From contig VWZP01003889.1 of assembly GCA_013396995.1 (NCBI GenBank), positions 1,651,526 to 1,715,525 of the forward strand: a stretch of 64,000 bases of DNA, read 5' to 3'. This DNA comes from Dicaeum eximium. Taxonomy: Eukaryota; Chordata; Aves; Passeriformes; Dicaeidae. The stretch's first letter is position 1. Each line of letters begins with the position of its first letter. Position numbers and translations under genes: made by a program. Shown one piece after another: positions 11,401 to 23,975 of this stretch. The notes under the pieces are model-generated. The model was not told the origin of the DNA. It did no database searches and was given only the letters and a program-made list of their open reading frames with translations.

Positions 11401-13059
11401 AATGAAGCACTCACTGTTACAACCATCCTCTCTGGGGTGACTTCAGGAAAGTGATTCTAAAAGTGCTTATTCAATGCTGATTATAATTCCAGGTCCAGTT
11501 TCATTCTCATTTATATTTGGGGAAACTAAATTAAACACAAAACATTAAAGCATTAATGCAGAAAAAGAACCATCTCCTCCCAGCCTTTTTCCTCAAAGAA
11601 CAGGCTTGGCACACAACTATATATTTACTAAAGAATCCAAGTATGACAGGGGAGCAGTTTTGGTTTCAAAAGTAACCACTTTAATTTCCTCATTTATCAG
11701 AGCTTTTTATGCATGTGTTTACTCATGTGAGCCTTATCATGGGCTTTTACAGAAAAACAAGTATCTTGCCCAGCAGAATACCCCTCACCGTTAAAAGTTA
11801 AGATTTTTAACTGCTGAAGTCGTTAGGATGACTCAGATGTTTTAAATGCAGATCTATGCTTAATGATTTTGCTAATTGTGGGCCAAATTGCCTAATGCTT
11901 TGCTGGATTGAGCCAATGTTACAGAAAGCATATTTATGAGGTTTTTGCCACATAAGAGTTGGTATATTTTGTCTGGTCCAAGTCTGCTTTTGCTCAGCAT
12001 GGTTACATGCAAGCAGCATTTATTCAGCTCATGCAACAAATGAGACAACAAGACCTGTTTGTGCTTTTTGAGCCAAAAATACATATATATTATTGAATTT
12101 GGAACTTTGAAGTGGAAGGGTATAACAGCAAATGCATGTAATCAGTCTGCACAATGCAAGGCAGAAATGCTGTATAGCCTGTGGAATAAAGAGCCCAGGA
12201 TGTTCTAGAGGTCTTCTATCAACTGGTGAATCTAAGATGAAAGGGTGTGGCAAGCATCAAGTTTTCTAGCTTGGATAGCACATTCAGGAAACAAAATATC
12301 CTGCTGACCACGAACCCACAAAATAAATACTAACAACAGACCTTGCAAAGATTCGGCATGAGTTGCAAAAGGAGAAAATCTCAATTCTGTGTCTGATAGA
12401 AATATAACCTAACATTGTATACAACTTTGCAGAGAAACATTTAAACAAAAGGTCAGTATTTATCATTAAAAGTATGAAAACTAAAGTAAATATTGATCAG
12501 AACACTCCCTCTTGCTGGAAATAGTGTTACAGAAAACACCTCCAGACAGATCACAGCAGATATAAATGGTGTTTTAAAGGAAGCACAGTAAATTCTTATG
12601 AAATTGCATAGAGATTAAAATAATGAGACAATCTATACAGACAGCTGATTAGTTTAGAAATGGAAGTTGCAAGAAGGGTAAAGTAACAATAACTTCTAGC
12701 ACCCCATATTGGGGAAGGAGATCCTTCCAACGCCCTTTGGCTAGAATGGCCAAATTCTGAATATGAGGGAGGCCCAGAACAACGACCTGTGGGGCTGTCC
12801 ACTGTACCTCAGACTCTCTGCTGGAGTCAAAATCAGATTTTGGCAGTAAAACAAGAGCTTCTGATGTACGGTGACATCCAGCTTTCTTGGGCTTTTTAAA
12901 AGCTACTTCAGACCGAAAAAAAAAAAAAAAAAAGAGTAGAGCAGTCAGTAATTCATTAGAGGGTGGCAAAACATGAGTGAGGAAAAGAGCTAAGGTGTGA
13001 AACTTTATGAGCAGAGAGGTTTTTGCTGACAGTTCAGGTAGGGACGGGTAAGGCAGAGC
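5425..13059. other. DBI-TMEM37 intergenic region
   Basis: No exon with family resemblance or paired splice sites was found on either strand. The longest open frame (minus, 7647-8255) has no recognisable domain. Simple features include a poly(A) run near 12917-12932 and the hairpin at 5844-5881. AATAAA hexamers read on the minus strand near 7560 and at 10659-10664 are not tied to any coding exon. Confidence 0.6.
5844..5881. repeat. Perfect 13-bp inverted repeat (hairpin) downstream of DBI
   Basis: GTTGATTCTCTTG (5844-5856) is followed by a 12-nt loop and its exact reverse complement CAAGAGAATCAAC (5869-5881). It sits about 420 bp past the DBI poly(A) signal. It could be a terminal-inverted-repeat remnant, a read-through transcript structure or chance; no family was recognised. 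Confidence 0.85.
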
Positions 13060-13950
13060 AGGCTGGTGACAGATAAGGGCGCGCACACAGCCCAAGGTGC
13101 GGAGCCATCGCTGCACCGGAGCCGCTGCGGGAGCGCAAACACCGGCGGGCCCGGGGCGGCGAGGGCAGGACGGGGTGTTCCTGTACCCACAGGCGTCCCC
13201 GGGGCTGGCTGTCACCGCAGCCCATCACTGCAGCCCCAGAGACGCTCCCGAGGCTCCTGCGGTGTCCCGGGCGAGCGGGCAGGGCCGGGGCAGCCTCCCC
13301 GTCCACCAACGCCTGGCACGGGCGCTACACCACGAACTGTTCCCGGCGGCAGGAACGCGCCTCGAGCCCTGCGGCGGCCGGTGACACCGGGGACAGGGCG
13401 CGGGGGGAGGCTGCGGCACGGGGTGAGGCATCGCCACCGCCCGGGACGCCTCCTGCCCGGCAGCCGTGCTCCTCAGCGGGCTTGGGCGAGTCCGTGCCCC
13501 GGGCCAGAGCAGCGCTGCCCCCGGCGCGGTGCCGGGCTGTGCGGGAGCAGCCTCCCTCCGCTCCGCTCCGCTGGGCTCCGGCGGCCGCGGCCCGCCCGAG
13601 CCTCTCGGCGCCGCCGGCAGCATGACGGCCATCGGGGCGCAGGTACGTCCGCCGCGGGGCTGCTGCCTCGGCCTGTCCCGCTCCCACCCTGCCCGGAGCA
13701 GCTCCCACCCTTCCCGGAGCAGCGAGGCGCAGCCGGCCGGATTCCCTTTCCCGCTTTCTCCGGCCGGCGGCAGCTCCCCGGGGCCGCGGCTCCCCTCTCC
13801 CCGCCGCACGTGGCTCTCCGAGGGGGCCGGGGACTCTCGGCTCCACTTTCCATTACATCTCGTATCACTTTGAGAGTTTCGGGGAGGAGGGGAAGAGCGT
13901 TGCCCACGCGGGTCCGCGGGGGCTGCAGCCGAGGATTTCCCCTTCCCCCC
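13060..13950 (+). promoter_or_regulatory. TMEM37: TMEM37 CpG island and promoter
   Basis: A strongly CpG-rich block begins near 13060 and surrounds the tiny first coding exon (13622-13642). It keeps several long overlapping frames open in all directions through GC content alone; none resembles a protein. The transcription start is presumably a few hundred bases or less upstream of 13622 but cannot be placed by eye. Confidence 0.7.
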
Positions 13951-15032
13951 CGGGCAAGACCCGGGGTAGCTGAGCCGTGCGACCCCGGGGTGAGAACCGA
14001 GATTCGGGCCGCTGCTGCTGCCGGCCGGAGGAGGAGAGACCGGCTGGCTGCAGCTCAGGAGGGCAATGCTGGGAACTGGGAGCCCCCCCCAGCCCGCTGT
14101 TGCCGCCTCCCCCGTCCCAGCCACCGGCTTCCACCCTCCCAGGGGCCGGTGGCTTCCTCCAGCCCTGCCACGGCAGGACCGCAAGAGCGTGGGGCAGAGA
14201 CCTGGTTCAGCCGAGAGCTTTTGTGATCCCGGTCCCGGGCCTTGACGTGGGACCATTGTTTGTGCAGCCAGGGAACCGGGAGTGCTTCACCCACCCTTCC
14301 TTTCTCCTGTGTACAGCCTTCCCCTGCGAGAAGGAGTTTTATGTGCACAAGTAAATATTTTCAAATACTGAATCCCACAGCTTTGTCCCTCTGGCTCTAT
14401 TTCACCCTGCAGTAGTACTGTTAACTCTGTTATGTTTTTTCCTTATGCTGTCCTTTCAGGTGCAGCAGCTGCTGGCACACCGGAGACCACAGAAATCCTT
14501 CTTTGAGACGCTGATCAGGAGCCTGATCATCCTGTGCGTGGCAATAGCCGTGGTCCTGTCGTCCATCTCCATCTGCGACGGCCGCTGGCTCTTTGCCAGG
14601 GGGCAGCTCCTGGGACTGTGGCACTTCTGCACCGTTAGCAACGACAGTGCCCTGAGGTGTGTCACAGACCTCAGCCTGGCCCAGGTGGAGGGGCTGAGCG
14701 TGGGGGTGATTCCCATCAGGAGCATGGTGTCCTTTGCTGTTGTGGTTGCCATATTTGGGTTGGAGCTGCTGATGGTGTCCCAAGTCTGCGACGATGCCAA
14801 CGCAAGGCGGAAATGGGCGATGGGCTCCGTTCTCATCCTCGTCTCTTTTTTGCTGTCAGCCACTGGTGTTCTGAGCTTCTCCATCCTTGTGAAGGATCAC
14901 CTCACCTTCACAAGCTTCACGCTGACATACTGGTGTGAGTTCATTGCTGCCTTTCTCTTCTTCCTTAACGGAATCAGCGGACTTCACATCAACAGCCTCA
15001 CACACCTGAGGAGTGAGGCAGGCAAAATCTAG
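13622..15032 (+). CDS. TMEM37: TMEM37, voltage-dependent calcium channel gamma-like subunit
   Basis: Two coding exons, 13622-13642 (seven codons, MTAIGAQ, then a GTACGT donor) and 14460-15032 (after a TCCTTTCAG acceptor), join in phase 0 to a 197-residue protein; I recall the human protein as about 190. It has the claudin/PMP22/gamma-subunit fold: four membrane segments at about 28-46, 96-116, 128-151 and 163-184, and a first extracellular loop with the W50 ... GLW (59-61) ... C64 ... C74 signature. N68 is a possible glycosylation site. The product is a plasma-membrane protein related to calcium-channel gamma subunits. It is flanked by DBI and, tail to tail, by SCTR. The frame also stays open a few codons upstream of exon 2, but that is intron. 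Confidence 0.93.
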
Positions 15033-17791
15033 GCAAAAAGGATGTACCTCTGCCTTTGTGTAATCAGCTTTGCCAATTAGACTGGAAAAAAGAGAGTCTA
15101 ATGAAGTTTGAAAAGGATGCCCTGTCTTAATTTGTGTGCAAGGAGGAGAAGCATGAGTCAGTCTTGATGCCTGTAGAAGATGTACCCACCCAGCCACTGG
15201 TCAGCATGGAGGGCTTTGCAACACCAGCCAAGCAGAGACTGGGACTGGCTGCTACTGCAATATGATTTTCTGGAGGAGTAGATTAAACAGAGGCTTGTCC
15301 TGCTAAACGTGCAGAGATTTGGAAGACTGCAATCTATCCCACACGTTGATCTGAAGCTTGCATAACGCCTGTACTGCCGTGGGTTTGGTGTTGCTGTGCT
15401 TTTCCCCATATTCTGGAGCCTGTGAAGAGTGTGATATAACTTCGGTGTGTCTCATGGGTTTGTTCTGGCTCAGGGACAGATGACTTCTGCCTGGCCATGC
15501 TCACTGGTGTGAAGTATTGAAACTCTGCACCGGATCTTACTCCTTCATTTTTCTTTCAAAAGAGAAGGTACACAGAACTTGATCTGGTAACAGGTTTTGT
15601 TTCCTTCTGGCACGTTCCCTTTATCTGTTCTTTTCTTGGTCAGTTTTTTGGGGACACTTCAGACAGAGGTGCTGACCTGGGCTAGGGGTAGGTGTTGGGT
15701 GGTGCAGGTGTAGAGGGAAGGGGTATGATGCTTTCCTGAGGCAGCAGTGCATAACCCTGTGTTTGTGGCCTCTCCCCAGTGTCACCACTCTCCTGCCACC
15801 CCTGAATGACAGGTGCCAACTGATCAACCAAACTGGCTCTCTCACAACCCTTGCAAAGTTTACTGTAACAGGGCATTGCTCTTGGTTTTTCCATTTGTTT
15901 CTTTGGGGCAAGAGGGACAAGCTCTGCAGAGGCTTCATGGGGTGTTGTGGCTGGGCAGACCATGCAGAGACCACCACAGCTTCTGGGGTGTGTTTGGTTA
16001 TCATGGTTTCCACTGGGGCAGTGCTTATCCTGTACCTGAGTCTCCTGTAGGATTTCTTATGGTAGGAGAACGCCCTAGATCCTCCTGACCCCAGATCAGG
16101 TCCTTTTTTTTCCTCTGACTAACAGTGAGCCTGGGAGGAGAAGCAGCCCGTGATTGCCGAAGGAGGGGCTGATGGGTGCAGCTCTAATCTGTCACTGCTG
16201 GTAGAAATGTTGGGAGACCTGGCCAAAATTATTATACTAAGGCTGGCCTTCCTTCTGCCAATGTCTGAGTCCAGATCTCTAAAATTGCTACAGCTTTGAA
16301 GTTCTCCGTGGTGTTTTATGTAAAAGGAGAGAAGACCTTTGTAGAGTAGATTGCCCTACATGTGTTCTCCCTGTCCAACACACAGCACTCGGTTGCTCAC
16401 AGTTAAAAATGTCCTCAGAGTATTTCAGGGTTTCTGGTTTACTGTTTGCTTTGTATCCACTGGTACAGCTGCTATATATCCTTGTTTTAGAACAAATGTT
16501 TCTACATGTTTCATGCCTGTACCTTGTCTGTTGAGCAAGGTTTTAGTTTCCTGTGCAACAAGTTTGACACAGTTTTTCACCTGACACGTGCATCATAGCA
16601 CAGAGGTCAAAAAGCTTGGGTAGATGAGCCATGAGTAAACAGCTTTGTCTTTGAAAGCTAAGAATCTTAAGCTGTGCCTGAGCTGAATGTACCACACTTT
16701 GATGAATGTTCTCCTTGTGGTCTCGCTTGCTTTCAGGAGGACAGTTTCCATTCCTTCTTGGATTTTTGTAACTTCTTAAGACAACACTCCTAAGCCTGTT
16801 TTGCAATGCAGGTTCAGCCTTGGCTTGCTCTGGACAGTGCCAGTTGTACCTTTGCACATGAATCTGCGCATCTTTCTGTCAAGATGATGCAGAGCTGTGC
16901 TACCCAGACAGCTCCTGAAGCTCTTGTGATGTTTGGGGCTTTGATGGGGTTTCTTGGTGCATTCTCAAGGACAAGGACTTGTGCCCTTGTCTCTGGAAAA
17001 CTGCACTGTGACTGTTTGTGAAGGTGCCTTTGATTTGCTGAATGGTGCTGTTGAGGACGTGCTCGTGGGCTGAACTTGCAGGAGCTTGTGAGAGCTGGTG
17101 CTGTTGGCTTTAGCAGAGCCGTTTAGGCCAAAGAGACCCTGCAATTCTGGTCCCAAACTGTTGCCCTTTGGTGTGACCAGGTGTGCCAGGAATACCTTAA
17201 CTAACCAATGATTCAGCTGTGGTGCCTTGAGGGTGCCCATGTCAGGCCAGACAGCTCCCCTACATGTAAAGGTGTCTGGCTTGTCTAGAAACACAAATGT
17301 AACTTCAGAGTGACACTTCAGTGACATCCAGACTTGGAAGTCACTTGTGTGTGTACAGCTCCCTCATGCCAGTGGGAGGCTGTGCCTCCATCCCTTTCCT
17401 TGGAAGGCAGCCACAGCCACACTGGGCTCCAGGCTGGTGCCTCCCGCTCGGGTTAGAGGGACACTGGACAATTGGCCATTGAATTCACCCTAGACATGGT
17501 GCAATTGTGAATGATTTTTAGGATGCCCTCTGCTAGCTGAAGAAGAGGCCTTTTGTTGGGGGTAGAGAATCCTCTGGGGTAAATGGAGTAACTTTTTTTT
17601 CCAACTGTTTTTTTGTATAGTACTGCTCAATTATGCTGGGAAAAGATGCATTTTGACAGCTAAATGTTACAAAACAGCTGATTGTCTTGGAGACATCTTT
17701 ATATAGAGCAATCTGTGCAGCAGTGGGTCACTGTTCATTTTCTGAAGAGTTTGGAAGTGTCAAGCAATATTCCTGAAGTTTGTTAAATAAA
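15033..17791 (+). other. TMEM37: Probable TMEM37 3' UTR with AATAAA at 17786-17791
   Basis: No coding feature was found in this 2.7 kb. The first AATAAA on the plus strand after the stop is at 17786-17791, in an AT-rich context, so a long 3' UTR ending near 17800 is plausible. An ATTAAA near 15283 could give a shorter form. Both are inferences without transcript support. Confidence 0.45.
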
Positions 17792-20700
17792 TTGATTTGA
17801 AATAAGAACTGTAATTCACTCTCTTTATCTTTCGGTATTGGGGTGCAGATTTAAGGGAATGAGTGGGGTTTTACATAATCTCCTAGGCACCATTCCGTGT
17901 GTTTACCCAGCTAAACCGATGAAGAAATGACTGCTTGGTGCTCTGCCAAGCTCTGACCAAGGGAGCTGAGGCCACTACACACTCCCCTCTCCTTTTCCCT
18001 CCAGCGTGTCTGCACCAGCCCAAGAAGCCAGCACTGCTTTCTTGTCCTGCAAAACAAGAGGGACACTCAGCTGTGTTGCTTCGTGGGAATTGGAGATAAC
18101 CTTGTAGGCGCTTTAATGACTTCCTGCTGTTGCATGTGCTCTGTTTACCAGCTAAAGAGCTCTTTCCTGTGTCCTTCACCTTCCTGTTCCCACACTGCAC
18201 CCCATGTCTGAAGCATCCTTGCTCTTTTCCTCATCTCTGATTGTTTGGCCTGCAAGAAGTGGTATCTGAGCACAAACGTATTTATGTGGTTTTCTCAGAG
18301 CTCACTGTATTAGGTTTAGTTAAATGCCAGGAAAATAGGTTCCCAGCTACCCCACTGAATTAGTTTTTGAAATCTCAAGTTAATTACCACCTGGTGCTCT
18401 CTTTCCAGCAGGAGAGGTTGTTTGCCTGTCTCAGTTAAACATCTCTTAAAAACAGGGTAATCACTTCTTGTTAATGAGCGCTTAGACTTAGTTACTAACA
18501 TTAATTGGACACTTGTACACAAGGCATTGCCTGTGGATAAGAATAAGGAAATGTTGATACAGAGCATGCTAGCTAGGGAAGTATCCTGCCTGGACTGTGT
18601 TTTTCCAGAATCACAGAATGGTTAAGGTTGGAAGGGTGCACTGGAGGTCATCTTGTCCAGCCTCCCTGCTCCAGCAGGGTCCCCTAGAGCACGTTATTTT
18701 GATTTTAAGTCTCCAATACATTCATCAGCTGTGCTTGTATGGACACCAGGAATGGGGTTGAGCCTTGCTTGCTTTTGCAAGCCATAGGAAGGTGATTTCC
18801 AAGATTACATTACACGACTGGGCTCACCTGCTTTCTCTTTCCCCCTGCTGGGGCCTATGGTAAGCTGATAATGGCCCTTCTTCTCAACCTTCTGAGACAG
18901 CTGGCACATGCAAGAAGGGCCTCATTCCTTGGTGAAAACAAGGTCTGCCGCAGGCAGTGTCCTGGAAGGGGCGTTGCCTGAATTACTGAGGCCTCTCACC
19001 TTCACCGGACCCAACCCCACTGAATCGGTACAACCTTTCTGACACAGCCCATTTCAGCTCCCTGCGCTCAGGCGTTGCACAGGGTAATTATTCACTGCAC
19101 AACGTTTGGTTTTTGCTTCTGACAGTTTTGCTAGGAACTTCCTTGTTGCCATGTTGGAGAGAAGATCCAAAAATCCATTAATGACTTCTCTTAATTAGCT
19201 CTTAGGCTGCTGATGCTCAGGCTGCTGGAGCTGCTGCCTGCCGTGCTGGCTTGCAGAAGGACAGCTGGCTCCTCAGGGCACCTGGGCTGAATAGCCAGAG
19301 CTGTCACCAGTGTCCCTGAGCAATGATAACTGCTTGTGTGAAAGGTGGTACTCAGGTCCTATTTACTGCTAAAGCCACCCTATTACACTGAATACCCAGG
19401 AGCAAGTGCAAGGGAAGTGCTGGGCTCTATGAATATGGAGTTTGTGTTCACCCTCTGTGCCTTCATCTCCTGTCTTGCATTGCTCGCTGAGATCTGCTTT
19501 CCTGTTCCTCTTCATCTGCTTATAAACATGTGAATGTCCCCAGAGCTAAGTGGCTCTTTTCTCTAGTATCCTTCAGCACAGCTAAGAAAGCAAGATCCCC
19601 AGGAGTGCAGGAGCCTTTGTAGTGCCTGCCCAGGAGATGGGGGAGGCAAGAGCCCATTCCCCTGTGGTGGTGTGTGGCAGCAGCTTCCTGCAGCCAGGAG
19701 AAACCAGGACAAGGTGACAGCATCATGACTCTAGGGGCTGCCTGCTTCTGGTATCTTCCCCAAGAGCTGAAGACTCCCAATTCCAGCTGACATCCAGGAG
19801 TTTTTATGGAGCCTCAGCTCCTCATACAAACAAGGCTTGTGCTTGATGCCTGAAGCTAACATAATATACAGAACCTGAGAATAATTCCTTTATTTTGGTT
19901 ATTTCAGGCAAGACAAATAAAACCAAAATGGCCATGTAAAACAATAATTTATGCTAGAACCGGGGGGTTTTAAATATAAAAACCAGCAGTATGTTTTTCT
20001 GAGGCATGTGGCATGCCCCAGTACAAACGGGTACCATGCTCAGCCTGGGCTCCTCCCAGCCTTGTGCTGGTCCTAACTACACACTGCAGGGCTGAGCCCT
20101 TGCACTGGCTCATGTGAGAGCCAATAATTGCATCAGACCTGATTAATTACATGTTATTGTATCTCTGAATCTGTATTTCTTCATTTATGCTGGAAGGAGG
20201 CACTTGCATTTAAAACAAACAGCTGCTTTGGCTTGAAGGATGAATGTTTAATTCTCAGAGAGGGAACATACAAGTTGTTTCACCCTTCCTGGTCTCATTC
20301 ATAGGCCAGGGAGAAAATTTAGGTTACCTTTTTTCAGAAGTATCTGACTTGTGAAATGCACTGGGACAGAGTGAACGCCCAAGAAGTTTGGAGGCTCTGC
20401 TTGGCTTGGGTGAGTCAGCAAGAAGTGAGGTCTTTCATTCCAACCTTCATGGAGGGGCTTTCACTTCTCCTTTGGTCATGGGACTGATCCTGCTTCTGTT
20501 CTTCCTTCCACTTGTTTTGGCTGATTTTTAAAGGACAAAACCAACTTGAAACCTTGCTATTTACAAAAATTTAAGTTTAAAGCAATTCCTTGAAACACTT
20601 TTTTGCCAGTTTACAGCTTTACATCTCGTTGTTTTTTTCCTGGTTGTAAAGAGGTTCAACTCTCCTACTGCTGGGTGACCTGCATGAGCCAAGAAAGGCA

Positions 20701-22247
20701 GGGCAGGCTGGACAACCAGGAAGCTCTCCCTGCTGCTGAGTGCCCTTTCTCTCCTGGCTGCCCTCCTCCTGCTGCTGCCTGCAGCACCTGCTGCACCAGG
20801 GAGGGTGTGGGATAACTGTCAGCACTGCCAGTGGAAAAAATATTTTTTTTTCTTGAATCTCAGAGTTTCAAACAGAGCTAACAGCACTCAAAAACCTGCT
20901 TCAGTACAGGTAATTTAAGCTTGAATGTATCCTTTGGACTTCTCTGCATGTTTTTCTTCTGATAAAATGGCAGAAGCCTACCATGTAGGCATTTAGTGTG
21001 ATTAAAAGCTGTTGGAGCAGTTTTGGCAGAGGGGGTTGGGGAATGCTGCTCAGGCAGCATTTGACATGCCATGCATGTTTTGCCAATGTCTTGTAGGTGA
21101 TGGGGAGGAGGGAGAAGTGATAAACACCACTTTGCTTTCCGTTCAAGGATCTCTTCCCTTGAAGAAACCCAGCCAAAATCACCCCAACTAGGGAAATATG
21201 GATACAAAATCAAGTAGGAGATTTGATTTCATTTGTCAGATGAATTATTTTATCACTTTCCAATTCAAAACAGAGAAATTTGCTTAATTATGTCCTTAAG
21301 AGCATAAAGCTGTGATAGCTCAGATACTTTTTGACAGCATATTACAGTGCACAGCCTTGCAGATTTCAGTACACTGAGGGATTGTAGACTCTAAAGAGAT
21401 TTTTGGTAGCCACTATGATCATGTTTTTCACCAGATAGCTTCTACTGGCTAGTTCAATTGAGCTTTAGGTGTTTCAAGAGCTTTCATTTTTTCCCTTCAA
21501 GTACAAGCTGGTCAAGTCTCAGAAGTACAGACACAATGAATGAGCTATTTTACTGAAGTTTTTTTTGATCACCCTTGGAATATGTTGTAATAGCTTTTTT
21601 ACCATTTCAAAATGACACAAATATCCAAATTGGACCACTCTTGTTCCCAAGGTCTCCACAGCTAAAAGAGGCAAAAGCTAAAACCTGTCTGAACCTGCCA
21701 CTGTCACTAGAGCAATGGATATGCAGTCAGAGAGGAAACTGGAGCTCAGCTGTGCCTTTTGTTCTCAAGGTCCATCATCCACAACAAAAAGGCTTTGAAC
21801 CTTGATAAATTCTAGGGATTAATTAATTTTGCATTTAAACTCATGGAGGTTGGGATGTAACCTTCATCATATAAAATTAATGGCCTCCCAGCTTCTGCAG
21901 CAGAACAAATAGAGAACATTAAAAAATCACCAGCTTGACTTAGCCCGGAACATGTTGGAGAGCCACACGGAAAATGGAAGGTCACATTTAAGGTAGAACT
22001 AGCAGCAGGTGTGGAAAGAAACACAAATTACTGTGGCCAGAGACTCAAGGAAGAGCATAATATTTTGGCCCATTTTGCTTTGCAAAATAACCATGGTGCT
22101 GCACAGGATAGACACGAACAGATGTGCTCCAAGGACCGTTGATCTACAGCCAAGTCCCACTTTGGATATGGACACAGGACTCCCAGCTCAGCCCATGGGA
22201 CTCAGCCATGTGTATCTGAGCATGGAGGCACCCTCAGGTGCACGGGG
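17792..22247. other. TMEM37-SCTR tail-to-tail intergenic region
   Basis: The two flanking genes converge here. Apart from one CR1 fragment (18608-18725) I see no gene. A minus-strand AATAAA (TTTATT at 19889-19894) is the first poly(A) hexamer I noticed downstream of the SCTR stop, and could end a 2.3-kb SCTR 3' UTR; that is weakly supported. Confidence 0.45.
18608..18725 (-). repeat. CR1 LINE 3' fragment
   Basis: The stretch beginning AATCACAGAATGGTTAAGG, then TTGGAAGGG and CCAGCAGGGTCCCCTAGAGC, is the reverse complement of a CR1 3' end, the commonest bird LINE. Only the 3' terminal hundred or so bases remain, as usual for 5'-truncated CR1 copies. Confidence 0.75.
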
Positions 22248-23975
22248 TTAAAGCACACTTGACCTTTGGAGGGTTCCTCTCCTGTGCTCTGGTGGGCTGG
22301 ACCTCACCATCTGCATCTCTTGAGTCAAGGCGCTTCCTCCGTTACTCGCTGAGGTGCTCAGATGCTGACGCCAGTGTTTGCTTACATGCCACTGCCTCCA
22401 TTTTCTCTGAACTTCCAGCTGAACCTGGGTAGAAAGGTCACAAAACAATTAGTTCAGCTAGTTTATGTTGGAACCCTGCACTGCAGAGAGCAGTGTAACA
22501 GAATAATGAGAGCGGGTTACCTTTGCCAAGGTTTGGGCTTATTTTTTAAACCCTAGTTTAAGAGATTAAGGGTTAGGGTTAGGGTTGTTTCTTGACACTT
22601 CTAGTGATACTGTTGTTGCAGCCATACGACTTTCTATATAATTGCAAGTGAAACTGTTCACAGAATCTAGCTGGCCTTAGGAAGTGTTTAGTTTAGATTT
22701 TTCCAGAATTTTAATTTTACATATAAAACTAGGACATTTTGGCACTATAAGGTTAAAAAAAAAAGCCGATTTTCTTTTTAAAACCATTTTTTCTGAACCC
22801 TGTTGAAAGATCAGTCAGAGTATTTCAAGACCTTCCTTCATTTCAAAGTGACTTTTTCTTAGGCACTGGTTTGCTTTTTTTTTTCCTTCCAGTTAGCTCT
22901 ACATCTTCCAGGTTTGTATGTTTTCCCCTCACCTCTACCAGAAGCAGCATTTCAGAGTGCAAGTTCTAGCCCAGAAGCCTGGGAGTTGTCATGCAACTCC
23001 AAAGGAAACAGTCCCTCTACCAAAAGCTTTACCTAATAAGAATCCTAGTAAACTTGGTCTGGGTATAGCTTTTGATAAATTTACTGCTAAGGACTGAGTA
23101 AATAAAGCAGCCATGGATGGGAGGGCAGATAAGGGTATCAGAAGCAGTCTGCTGTCAGTGTGACTGTGTGAGGGATGGTGCTCCCACCTTCAGTTCCCAG
23201 ACAGTCATAATGTTATCTGATTTATGAAAGGGTTGCAGTCGTTGAGAGTGAAGTTTGCATCTGGCATACAATTACCTAGGCTTGCCAGGTCTAGGAGGAA
23301 TTTCACAGGTGATGTTAGGTAGCTGGGAAGAAAACCCTCAGACAAAAAGTGTAATTCATTGGGGGATGTATCCCACTGATTAATGAGGCATGCTTCAGCT
23401 ATAAAAAAGAATGTTATACACACAAAACTCACCTCACCATTAAGAAAACAATAAAGTACAGCCACAACAAAGCCCTAAAAGATAAAAGAACCGTGGTCAC
23501 AGGATTGCAGTTTCAGCTTTTGAATGGGGATGAGGCATCTCAAGGGAAATCAGACAGCTTGGCTTTGCCATTGGAAACTCAAGTCTGTTGCAGAGTTATA
23601 TGTTCTACCTCATTTTCTTATTTTAAAGAAATAATAGCTTGTCAAATATTACCTGGAATGATCCAAGAGCCAATTCAAAAAACAGTTGAATTTCCATTGT
23701 GCCGCTGCCTGCATCCTCAGGGAAAAAAGCAAAGATGATGTAGTGGACCCCAAAGAGAGGGATGAGGAGGAGTGTTGACTTTGCAAGTCTCCTGAGAATG
23801 AAAACAGAGGAAAAGCTGGTGTAGAAGGAGCAAGAAATGCTCAACTGGCCTTGAATGTCTTATGAAGGATGTAAGGGACATACTTGTATTGGTTGAAATC
23901 ACTGCTCCGTTTTTTAGGGGATCTGAGCTTCCTCATCAGGATTCTTAAAATGTTGACAAAGAGAATGAAATTAAT
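22248..23975 (-). other. SCTR: SCTR exons 10-13: TM5 to C-terminal tail
   Basis: Exon 10 (92 nt) encodes INFILFVNILRILMRKLR and the third cytoplasmic loop. Exon 11 (139 nt) encodes TM6, ECL3 and the start of TM7. Exon 12 (42 nt, 14 codons) gives GFVVAVLYCFLNGE. Exon 13 (177 nt) gives helix 8 and a Ser/Thr- and Arg-rich tail ending RSSVL. Exon 11 is 12 nt longer than expected from mammalian SCTR because GSGT is inserted after PEDA in ECL3. Confidence 0.9.

Noticed and set aside
13066..14226. 386-residue plus-strand open frame and a 343-residue minus-strand frame
   Set aside because: Both lie in the TMEM37 CpG island, where high GC removes stop codons. They are Pro/Gly/Arg/Ala-rich, overlap each other and match no family.
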